Shown one piece after another: positions 55,291 to 64,000 of a stretch of DNA of 64,000 nt (the stretch's first letter is position 1; every line of letters starts with the position of its first letter). The stretch is from Aricia agestis (taxonomy: Eukaryota; Arthropoda; Insecta; Lepidoptera; Lycaenidae). Made by a program: the position numbers and the translations under genes. Location: contig NC_056408.1 of the NCBI RefSeq assembly GCF_905147365.1, positions 16,368,001 through 16,432,000 on the forward strand. The letters run 5' to 3'. The notes under the pieces were generated by a model that worked only from the letters and a program-made list of their open reading frames with translations, was not told where the DNA came from and made no database searches.

Positions 55291-55442
55291 AGTTGGTTCT
55301 ACTATAAATACATAGTATGTACATATTTAATTCGTAGTACCTATTTGACTTAAATAATTTGGACTTTAATAATTTGGATAATCTTACAAAGCTTTCAAAA
55401 GTTGTTATCCAACCCTGTAGAAACATGCCGATATTTGCCTGA

Positions 55443-55754
55443 CTAGAGAGCAACTTTACTATAATTTTTATCAATGAAATAGATGTCTTTAATTTTTCTT
55501 ATAGAATCAACCCAAAATTCGTGGTACTGGGAATTAGGTTTCACTGCACTTCTTAATTTTCCTCTTTTTGCCTCACCTGTATAGCCACTCGCGCTGTCAA
55601 ACATCTTGTCAAAGAATTCAATTACATCCGCTGTAGTTGCCATAGTGGTTGATTCTTCTACGCCACGTAATTTATATAGAAAAAATTTCATCATCTTAAG
55701 TTCAGCAGGTAGATGCTGAATGTAATTATTACATGCATAAATACAAATTCTCAC
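55443..55754 (-). pseudogene. P-element 2, TADVIEFFD piece
   Basis: ATTADVIEFFDKMFDSASGY, then YHEFWVDSIRKIKDIYF, align with NTADVILFFDQLFDSI in the first P element. It breaks off at 55443. Confidence 0.7.
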
Positions 55755-56154
55755 TATTTAATATTTAATGACAAAACGTCATTTTTCGTCAAAAGTACCT
55801 GGGTACCTGGGCATTGCTCCGAGATGTAGGAGATAAAAAAAATCACAAAAATAATCATCGGACTGGGATTCGAACCGAGACACATGCAAAGATGCCATTT
55901 GGATTGACTCCAAAGTAAAAATATACCGTAAAATCCAGGAAAGGTTAGATCTTTAAGGTTTTATTGTTTTCCCATACATTTCTTAAGAATATGAAACAAT
56001 ACACTAAAATACAACACTTTCTACAAGTTTGCCATATACGATTACTTTCCAGAAATGATTCCTTATCAGCAACACCATCAATTGATGCAATAATACAGGC
56101 TGTTTTTTTGTGATTTTTTCTTACCTTCTACCGTCATCAATTTTTTCTCCCATT

Positions 56155-56510
56155 ACGGGCGGATTCGACCAAACTGGAGTAAAATTTTACTCGAGTATAT
56201 CTGTCTCCTAATCTAAGAGTAAGCTGGTTTTGCGTTTTTCCAACTTCTTATCCAAGAATGAGGTAATTAAAGGGGAGTAAATATTTACACGGGCTATTTT
56301 GGTGGGGTAAATATTAAACTGAGAATAGTTGCACAACAGGGTTCAACTGTCACGGTCGGTGTCATTGTGAACTATAATTGACATTTTATTTCATATTATT
56401 TGAGTAACTTGGTAAAATGCGAACGATAATACCCTAGAGGAAATTAAAGGAGTAAAATTATTATCATGATAGTTATACTCGTGTAAATTGAAGTTTGGTC
56501 GAATCGGGCC
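56155..56510. mobile_element. MITE, Harbinger-like ends
   Basis: 'gggcggattcgaccaaact' at the left and the inverse of 'ggcccgattcgaccaaactt' at the right. TTA lies close to both ends. Non-coding. Confidence 0.55.
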
Positions 56511-56518
56511 TTAGGTCG

Positions 56519-56590
56519 GATCATAGTATATATATGGGCGCCGTTTTTAGGGAACTAAAAACGGCGCCCATATATACCTATACTATGATC
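56519..56590. repeat. Near-perfect 72-bp palindrome
   Basis: Arms 'gatcatagtatatatatggg...' meet at 'tttttagggaactaaaaa'. The right arm has a small insertion. It lies a few bases outside the MITE end. Confidence 0.85.
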
Positions 56591-56949
56591 AACTGACGAG
56601 TGATTTCATATTTTCTCACAGTGTCATCTTACAGTGTGAAAACGTTTCGTACACTATAAATTTCCAATTCGTAAAATATCAATAAAATAATTGTATATGT
56701 TCCTGTTTTTTGGTGACTTTTGTCAATTTGTTTGCGGTTTTAATTTTCACTTCTTTTGAACCAGACTGCTACATCTAGTATTGTATTTCCTCAGAATTAT
56801 TAAACTCCATAATTGTTGGAACTTTGTTAACACATCTTGGGCACATTCGTTCAAGACAAGCAAGATTGTAAATGCTGCAAATTGTGGCAGTCAATACTAT
56901 ACTTGAAGATTTTTCTTAAATTATTTTGTTCTTCCATAGTTAATAATGG

Positions 56950-57290
56950 CTTAATCCATCCTTATTTTCAGACGATAATGAAGAACTGGTTTTACTTTTA
57001 TCTCGCTTTTTCGTATTCAGAGCCAATTTCTTATGGTAACTCCAGAAGTCGTAAGTTATTTCGGGACAAGAATCGCTGTCGTGTTCACTATTGGTAACAC
57101 TAGGAGTGAAAGTGATATAATATTATCGTCTCAGTAAAGAAATTGCCTTTGCACAAGCTCCTGCATCATCAGCATCCTGAAAGTGGATATTCTTGAATCT
57201 TGGATCTAGTAAACATGACATTGCAATCAAATTATTATCTTCAATATGTCGAAATCGGCGTTCTATCTGTTTCGTTATTTCTTTTTTTAC
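56950..57290 (-). pseudogene. hAT transposase remnant
   Basis: KKEITKQIERRFRHIEDNNL, AMSCLLDPRFKNIHFQD, then CPEITYDFWSYHKKLA on the minus strand. LLDPRFK is characteristic of hAT transposases ahead of the dimerisation region. It has stops and is otherwise truncated. It lies between P-element 2 pieces. Confidence 0.6.
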
Positions 57291-57479
57291 TGTATGTATA
57301 GTGTATTTATTATATTACCATCATCATCATGAGTATCATCATCATCATTGCATACAGACACAGGTATAAAATTAATCTGCTAACAGATCACAATCGGTAT
57401 TATGTTATTATGGTTACATACCGTTCACCTGATTGCTCTTTGGTTACATATTCTAGTGGTTTCAGAATAAAAATCAATG

Positions 57480-57676
57480 TTTTTGGTAACAATTAGACAC
57501 TTGAAATTTTAATAAAATCCTTTATCATATGTGTACTTTAATAATTAATAATAATATTAAAATAAAATAAAAAATGAGGGGGACCCATTCAAAAAACACA
57601 ATTTGTGGCTTACTTTTGCTCTATAACGGTACGGAACTCTTCGTGCGCGAGTCCGACTCGAACTTGGCCGATTTTA
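57480..57676 (+). repeat. Dispersed repeat ending 'gcgcgagtccgactcg', copy 3
   Basis: Matches 7760-7935 in the same orientation and 17850-18060 in inverse. Confidence 0.6.
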
Positions 57677-57894
57677 TTTCTTATATTTTTCGTAAGCTTT
57701 TAATTGCATTCGGTGCAATTTATTTTGAAGGCGTGAGACATCTGTGCCTTTTAAATACATATTATTATTGATCAACTTACGGGTAATTTCAGATGCACAA
57801 TTACTAATTACTTTTTGCCCAACTCTGCACTTGCCACATGATAAAATAATTATTTCTACATTAACTAAATTTAATCAAAATCGATTCAGCAGCT

Positions 57895-58170
57895 TAAACG
57901 CAAATTAAAAAAGTTTATTGCGTGAGAACCGAACATTTTCCATGATAAAAAATATGATCCTATGTCCTTCTCCAAAACCTTATGTAATATCTACATGTAC
58001 TCAATATCGATATCATTAGCCAAATTCATTTTTGTAGACTGCGCGGGAACCGTACATTTTCCGGGACAAAAAGTATCTAATGTCATTTTAATTGACTCAA
58101 AGTATCTGCCTACAAAATTTTATCAAAATCGGTTCAGCGGTTTAAGCGCAAATTATTTTAGAAACATAGT
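57895..58170 (+). repeat. LINE-tail-like repeat
   Basis: 'gcgcgggaaccgtacatttt' and 'aatcggttcagcggtttaag' match the tail of the SINE-like copies and a common moth repeat. Confidence 0.5.
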
Positions 58171-58916
58171 ACATAAATGCTATATACTAAACCTCACTTA
58201 AGTGGAATAAACATTAACCATTTTTGTACAATGGGTTTTCAAAAAAATGGAGTTTATTGTCGTAAACCTTACGTTCTAAAAAATAAAACTGCATTATTAA
58301 CTCAAACCCCGATTTTATGTGGAATGGAACACCAATGCCAAACAGCAGCCATATATCATCTGAGCATGATTGCAATCTTTTTTATAGATTTCAATGACAT
58401 CGTTCCATTTGGATATTTTGCCATTATAATTTATATTTTTGGTGAGAAAATTGTTTCGTACACCTTTTAAAAGGTGCGGTGGGTCAAATATAATACAAAT
58501 GTACTTAAAATAACGTGTTCACTTATTATGATGACGCCATCTGTAAATAAAACTTTAATTAAACTTTTGTATACTGACTATAGTTCTTATAGTGTTTTAA
58601 TAATTCTTCTCAATAGTGAAAAATGAAAATATTAGGTACGTAACCAAAACTTACCAGTTACACGGTTACGAGTTTTTATTTGCACCCGTCTAGTATCCCA
58701 TTGTAGAGCTTTCAATGCAGAGCAAAAAGCTGTTCCTTGGTCACAAATAACTGCCAGTGGGAACAGTCCACAACTTATTACTTCACTGACCACTTTCTTT
58801 ATAATCACTTTCAACTTTGCAGCCGATGTTGCACCTTTACAAAAGTAAAAAGCCACTGGCTGTTGCCATTTCTGCAAGAGCGTGATCAGCAAAGCCCTCT
58901 ACGGTTTCTTCATCCA

Positions 58917-59500
58917 ATTGGACTAAACCTGTAATTTTATCTTTATTTTTATCATAATGAAGACCTCTGCTTCTAATGCAACTTCATCGAAGATGATAGA
59001 GCAGTATTTTTTATTAGCATCCCAATTGCCAACCTGATAATAGAAAAAAATATATTACTAAGTTTACTTAGAAACTATATTATGGATTTTTCAATCATGA
59101 GTTTTATTAGTAACTAGCTTTTGTCCGCGGCTTCGCTTACGTGTAATTCGAAAATCGCGTAAAAATACGAATATTTTGGGAACATGATGTTTTTCCAAGA
59201 CCAGTTGGACTAAACCTGTAATTTTATCTTTATTTTTATCATAATGAAGACCTCTGCTTCCAATGCAACTTCATCGAAGATGATAGAGCAGTGTTTTTTA
59301 TTAGCATCCCAAGTGCCAACAATTACTAAGTAAAGAACTAAGAAGATACATGGAAACCATATTTTGAATTTTTCAATCATGAGTTTTATTAGTGATTAGC
59401 TTTTGTCCGCGGCTTCGCTTACGTGGAATTCGAAAATCGCGTAAAAATACGAATATTTTGGGAACATGATGTTTTTCCAAGACCAAAAGTAGCCTATGTT
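58917..59500. repeat. About 290-bp tandem duplication in P-element 2
   Basis: 'aaacctgtaattttatcttt' occurs at about 58925 and 59213 with matching flanks through 'atgtttttccaagacca'. The unit contains the catalytic Asp coding piece and the CTAG end of a Helitron, so it formed after the Helitron inserted. Confidence 0.8.
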
Positions 59501-59625
59501 ACTTTCCATCCTTTCAACTAAGTATGCCCAAAATCAAGTCGATTGGTTGGTTAATTGCTTTGTTAGGGCGTGAAGGAAGGACAAACAAACAATCACACTT
59601 TCCCATGTATAATATTAGTATTTGA
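59395..59625 (-). mobile_element. Helitron-like element
   Basis: 'tagcttttgtccgcggcttc' at one end and 'tataatattagtat' at the other. Confidence 0.45.
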
Positions 59626-59940
59626 TACATGTAAAAATATACCTCTTCTTTGACATGCTAAAAATATACCTCTTCTTTGACAGCTTCAAAAATTTGAGGA
59701 TTGATTCCAGCTTTAATGTCTCAATTTGCTACCAACTTATTCAGTGTGGTTTATGAAGGAAGAATATATTTTTTTTTTGTAAAAATCTATTAACTTCTTG
59801 GACTTTGTTTCATCATGAAAAGTCCAATATTTTTTTCCTCCAATGTAACTCTTCATCCCTTTTTGAAGTAAAATACAGTCCTTAGGTGTTATAATTTTAA
59901 GAAAAATCTTATCGTCTGCGTACATTAGATACTTCAAGTT

Positions 59941-60735
59941 TTTTATGTAAGATCCAGTGGCGAAGGGTGAATATTTTCGGAAGTCGGAGCCGGAGTAAAA
60001 AATCTACTTACCGAAACGCTCAGCACTGATGTTCAACAATGTTCGAGTTTCAAGTTTCATAATGATGCCTTTTAAAAATGCCTTCTGAGTTAAGTTGTAT
60101 GCGTGACGGCACATGCGGTCATTCAAAATTAAGTTAGGAAAACGAAGTTTCCTTCGACAGCAAATAATCTGTCAGACAACAATCTATCTGAATTAATGCC
60201 ATATTTTCCCGATTACGTCAGCTGTACGAGTCACAATTAACAAATCACAATACAAATTAATTTAAATTCGCGACACTGCTCTCTTCTTAACGCTAAAACA
60301 AATAACATTCGACATTCGACAACACTGTTTTGTGTTGTTGACAACAAGTTGTTTACAAACACTCATCCGCCATTTAACTCATAACAATTTTACTTTATGA
60401 CTCATCTTTCTCGCTCGCACTTGTGCGTTGCTAATTAACCTTTCTACGCAATAACTCGTCGAGTATCGGCTTACTTCACCCAAACTACTCCTTGACTATC
60501 ACACACTTTTTCCCCTAGTTTTTGTTATTTGCCTTCTTTTTTTCCTTTAAAATTTCCCTTTAAAATATATTTTTTTGTAATTAAAATAAATATTTTAATT
60601 ACATTATTAACATATTTATTACAAGTTGTTACAATGCGTCATAAACCGGATCAGTTTATCTGGGCACTAGGTATCGCACAAAACATACGATTTGCTTTTG
60701 AATAGACTACTATTTTTTAAAGACTTCCAGCCACG
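59941..60735. other. Non-coding interval, no gene seen
   Basis: AT-rich, with small ORFs lacking motifs. A THAP exon for the second P element was looked for here and not found. Confidence 0.5.
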
Positions 60736-60739
60736 ACCA

Positions 60740-62560
60740 CCCTCGCGTCTATGCGTGCCTATATAGATCCCATAGTGGTGACCCCGAGACGGACCGACTC
60801 TTGGAGCACCTGCAAGCTGCTTCAGATTTTGTGCAGCAGCACATCCCATCCGCAGAGATCATAATACTTGGTCACTTTAATGCCCACCACGCCGACTGGC
60901 TCAATTCCAGTAAAACTGATCATGCAGGGAGATCTGTCTGCAACTTTGCCCTTGCGAACGACTTGACACAACTGGTTACTACGCCTACGCGAATCCCAGA
61001 TGTGGATGGTCAGAATCCCTCCTTGTTGGACCTCCTGCTGACTTCAAATCCTGACGGCTACCAAATTTTTTCAAAAGTTCATCGGATCATTGCCTTGTTA
61101 GGAGTTCTGTGCCACTTACGACGGTGTTAAGACAGCGTGCTGTTAAATGCCGTCGTGTGTGGCACTACAAGTCAGCAGACTGGGATGGGATGCGGTCGTT
61201 TTTTGCATCCTATCCTTGGAGGCACGTGTGCTTTTCGCCGGATGATCCCGACAACACTGCCAACTCTGTTGCTGATGTGGTGATACAGGGGATGGAACTT
61301 TTCATTCCGTCCTCTATAGTGCCAACTGGCGGCAGATTTCGTCCCTGGTTTGGTTCATCCCCCAAAAAAGCTTCTCGCCGAAAGCAGGAGGCTTACCAAT
61401 CCTGAGCCAACGCAGTGTCTGCTCGGGATTTAAATACCAGCACATATAAAAAGAAGTACAACCTTGCCTCTAGGTCCCTCAAGAAAGAGATTACTCGGGC
61501 AAAGCAACAGCACGTCAATAGAATTGGCAAGAGACTTGAGCGCCTCCCCTCGGGAACCCGTGCATTCTGGTCTCTGGCCAAAGCCATTGAAGGAAATTTC
61601 TGCAAGCCAACCCTACCATCCCTATACGTAGGAAATGGATCGCTGGCCCAGGACGCAAAAGACAAAGCCGATCTTTTGGGCAAGCTCTTTGCGTCAAACT
61701 CGACCCTGGATGACGGGGGGCAGAAACCGCCGACCATACCGCGATGTACGAGCATCATGTCGGATATTCGGTTTCATTAGCGCTCAGTGCGAAAAGCCCT
61801 CCGTTCCCTTGATATCCAAAAGTCGAGTGGGCCTGACGGAATCCTGCCTATTGTATTGAAAAAGTGTGCTCCAGAGTTTGCTCCGGTCTTGACGCGTCTT
61901 TTTCGGCTCTCTTATTCCACTGGCATCGTCCCGGCTTCCTGGAAGACAGCCTTGGTGCACCCGATCCCCAAAAAAGGTGATCGCACAAATCCTTCCAACT
62001 ACAGACCAATCGCTATAACCTCTCTCTTCTCGAAGATAATGGAATCCATTATCAATAGCCAGCCTCTTCGATACTTGGACGGCCAGGGATTACTAAACGA
62101 CAAACAATACGGGTTCCGTAAGGGTCGCTCGGCTGGTGATCTCTTGGCGTACCTGACTCATCGTTGGGCTCAGGCAATTGAGTCGAAGGGAGAGGCATTG
62201 GCTGTTAGTTTGGACATTGTGAAGGCCTTTGATCGGGTTTGGCATAAAGCGCTGCTATCAAAGCTTCCATCATACGGGCTCCCCGAGAAATTATGTAAGT
62301 GGGTCACTAGCTTCTTAGCAGACAGAAGCACAAAGGTCGTAGTTGACGGCGAATGCTCGGAAACTCAGTCTGTTGATGCTGGTGTCCCTCAGGGCTGTGT
62401 GCTATCGCCTACTCTATTCATACTGCATATCAATGACATGTTACAGACCAACGGCATTCATTGCTATGCAGATGATAGTACAGCTGATGCTGTATATACC
62501 GGCTCCCCCAATATTTCTCGGCAAAATGTCACTGAGAGTCGAAACGAAATAGAAATAGAA
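60740..62560 (+). pseudogene. Non-LTR retrotransposon, endonuclease and RT, truncated both ends
   Basis: Three plus-strand ORFs in different frames carry the pol of a Jockey-like LINE. 60801-61130 holds the endonuclease (IIILGHFNAHHADWLNS, LDLLLTSNP). 61415-61780 holds the linker. 61787-62581 holds RT with SSGPDGILPIVLKKCAPEF, PIPKKGDRTNPSNYRPIAIT, KQYGFRKGRSAGDLL, VSLDIVKAFDRVWH, GVPQGCVLSPTLF and the catalytic box CYADDS. The 5' end is missing, and the ORF leaves the family just after YADDS at about 62540, where 'gaaatagaaatagaaatcat' begins. Confidence 0.85.
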
Positions 62561-62644
62561 ATCATTTATTTGCTGAAATAAGGTACAATCCCTAATAGCA
62601 CATTTACATTGGTCCATGGTTGGGCCTCGGTTATTGGCTCGGTT

Positions 62645-62840
62645 GGCCAACAGTTAGATTTGGCACACCTGATTGCAAAGCAGCCAACGATGGCGGCCAA
62701 CGATGGCCTAATGGTTGGCCCATCATTGTTTTCTTTTGTTGGGCCTACGTAGCATTTTATGAAGGTAGTTTGTTGGGCCTGCCGCATGGTTGGCCAACAG
62801 TTAGATTTGGCACACCTGATTGCAAAGCAGCCAACAATGG
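62645..62840 (+). repeat. About 46-bp direct repeat pair
   Basis: 'ttggccaacagttagatttg' through 'gcaaagcagccaac' occurs at about 62650 and 62792. Confidence 0.85.
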
Positions 62841-62936
62841 GCCAACATAAAGGCCGTCAAAAGGCCTACGGTTGGTATATTTCATGCTTACTTGTGTAGG
62901 ACCAACATTGTTAGGTTAACGTAGGGCCTACTGGAT

Positions 62937-63365
62937 AGTCCCACGTAGGGCCTACTAGATAATATGGTTCGTTGGGCCTACTAGATATGGTTCTACGTTG
63001 GGCCTACTGGACAGTCCCACGTAGGGCCTACTATATATGGTTCTACGTTGGGCCTACTGGATAGTCCCACGTAGGGCCTACTAGATATGGTTCTACGTTG
63101 GGCCTACTAGATATGGTTCTACGTTGGGCCTACTGGACAGTCCCAAATAGGGCCTACTAGATATGGTTCTACGTTGGGCCTACTGGATAGTCCCACGTAG
63201 GGCCTACTAGATATGGTTCTACGTTGGGCCTACTGGATAGTCCCACGTAGGGCCTACTAGATATGGTTCCACGTTGGGCCTACTGGATAGTCCCACGTAG
63301 GGCCTACTAGATATGGTTCCACGTTGGGCTTACTCTGTATAGTCCCACGTAGGGCCTACTAGATA
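62937..63365 (+). repeat. 50-bp minisatellite of alternating half-units, about 8-9 copies
   Basis: The unit is 'agggcctactagatatggtt' + 'ctacgt' + 'tgggcctactggatagtccc' + 'acgt'. The two halves are themselves related (GGGCCTACT core). The copies are highly similar. Confidence 0.92.
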
Positions 63366-63441
63366 TGGTTTAACGAAGGGCCAACTGAAAATTAATATGT
63401 GTAAGGCCAACATTGTTCATTGACGTAGGGCCTATCGAAGA

Positions 63442-63684
63442 AATTGTATGTAGGGCTAACGTAATGCTAATAATGTGGGGCCAACTTTATGTTCAGAACC
63501 ATATTCCCACTGCAGGTTAAGGGTTGGATCATAATACCGGACATTGCTGTCATCCCATACAAAATGCTGTGGTCCGGTATTGTGCTCTGTATTGTAACCC
63601 AACCTTTAACCTGCAGTGAGGCTATGGTTCTGAAAATAAAGTTGGCCCCACATTATAAGCATTACGTTAGTCCTACATACAATT
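63442..63684. repeat. Foldback repeat with about 90-115-bp arms
   Basis: 'aattgtatgtagggctaacg' at the left and its inverse at the right. The arms include 'gtggggccaactttat' and 'ctgcaggttaa', and a CCGGTATT pair nearer the centre. Confidence 0.8.
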
Positions 63685-63689
63685 AAAGA

Positions 63690-64000
63690 GAAAGTAAATA
63701 AATTGACAAAATGCTTCATTACGAATTAAATTAATAGTCGATTGACAATACAACTTGGCCTCACACATAAACAAATGTATTTAAAAAAAATATATATAAT
63801 GGTTACAGTAATTTATTTGAATTATTATGCCTAAGTATAAAAACTTCGAAGTCATAAACTACAATTAAACCAAGTAGACATACTAAACAAATAGTGGCCA
63901 AAGGAATAATTTCCTCTGACGCCTAGAGATATAAAGGCACTGAAGATAGGACAGGCATAAACAAAATATTATCTCTTATTTGCAACTGGTCAATGAAAGT
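63690..64000. other. AT-rich end of the window, nothing recognised
   Basis: No ORF or repeat signal is visible. Confidence 0.5.

Larger units (their letters stand above)
53145..59940 (-). pseudogene. Second P-element transposase, fragmented
   Basis: Pieces occur in transposase order down the minus strand. 59640-59940 has GGKKYWTFHDETKSKKLIDF and, in another frame, ILPS, then NKLVAN and DIKAGINPQIFEAV. 58632-59040 has CSIIFDEVALEAEVF with the first Asp and LAVICDQGTAF with the second. 58200-58500 has IIFDPPHLLKGVRNNFLTKN. 55443-55754 has TTADVIEFFDKMFDSA. 53145-53690 has SSRNVNQDPLENFFGRIRAL with the Glu and a Cys tail VCRKICKSVNCRACL. Each aligns with the 20075-32417 copy. Other elements are inserted between them and there are many stops. 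No THAP exon was found. Confidence 0.75.

Noticed and set aside
62937..63365. CRISPR-like array
   Set aside because: Units abut with no variable spacers; it is a minisatellite in a eukaryotic genome.

Overview
The window looks like AT-rich lepidopteran (moth or butterfly) nuclear DNA. I infer this from short Helitron copies that run TC...CTAG and insert between A and T, a repeat family ending 'gtgcgcgagtccgactcg...ttggccga' that I recall from moth genomes, and many MITEs. There is no bacterial gene organisation, rRNA, functional tRNA or CRISPR array.

Only two pieces look like host gene. Exons at 5405-5539 and 17470-17589 (+ strand) are in phase and together give the acidic N-terminus and first half of a PX domain resembling sorting nexins SNX7/SNX30. 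Both have good splice sites. I could not find the next exon, so most of the window reads as intron filled with nested transposons.

Layout. (1) 1-5300: inverted-repeat and MITE-type elements, including a TIR element at 1827-3277 and a MITE inside a MITE at 4305-4868. (2) 5405-17589: the two host exons and their intron. The intron holds a complete but dead Transib (RAG1-like) transposon at 7353-15966 with a 5-bp CGGCG duplication. Inserted in its coding sequence is a 4.85-kb DNA transposon (8694-13541, TIR ATGGGTCATTTT, 7-bp duplication GTATATT). That element encodes a DDE-like protein with a Cys-rich tail that I cannot assign to a superfamily, and it is the best candidate for something undescribed. 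(3) 18200-20070: hAT MITE, piggyBac remnant, SINE-like repeat. (4) 20075-32417: a P-element-type transposon with a split THAP exon pair, three small phase-1 exons and two large exons. In its intron sits a complete pogo-like element (25821-30596, TA duplication) with an intact 784-codon transposase, and inside that a further MITE. (5) 32.5-41.2 kb: duplicated SINE-like repeat, gag/protease remnant, a second pogo remnant, a Tc1-like scrap, Helitron pieces, and a Ginger/KRBA2-like integrase-type transposase. (6) 41866-48885: a Helitron split by a complete Ty3/gypsy element with two LTRs and an ATAT duplication. (7) 48.9-60 kb: remnants of the unclassified family, a Mutator-like (Mutsu) gene, an IS4/Harbinger-like (DDE_4) gene, a hAT gene, and a second, heavily broken P element. 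(8) 60.7-64 kb: a truncated non-LTR retrotransposon, a 50-bp minisatellite and a foldback repeat.

Apart from the pogo-like ORF at 26661-29015, every transposon gene here carries stops, frameshifts or truncations. All identifications come from motifs and family knowledge read by eye; no search was run.
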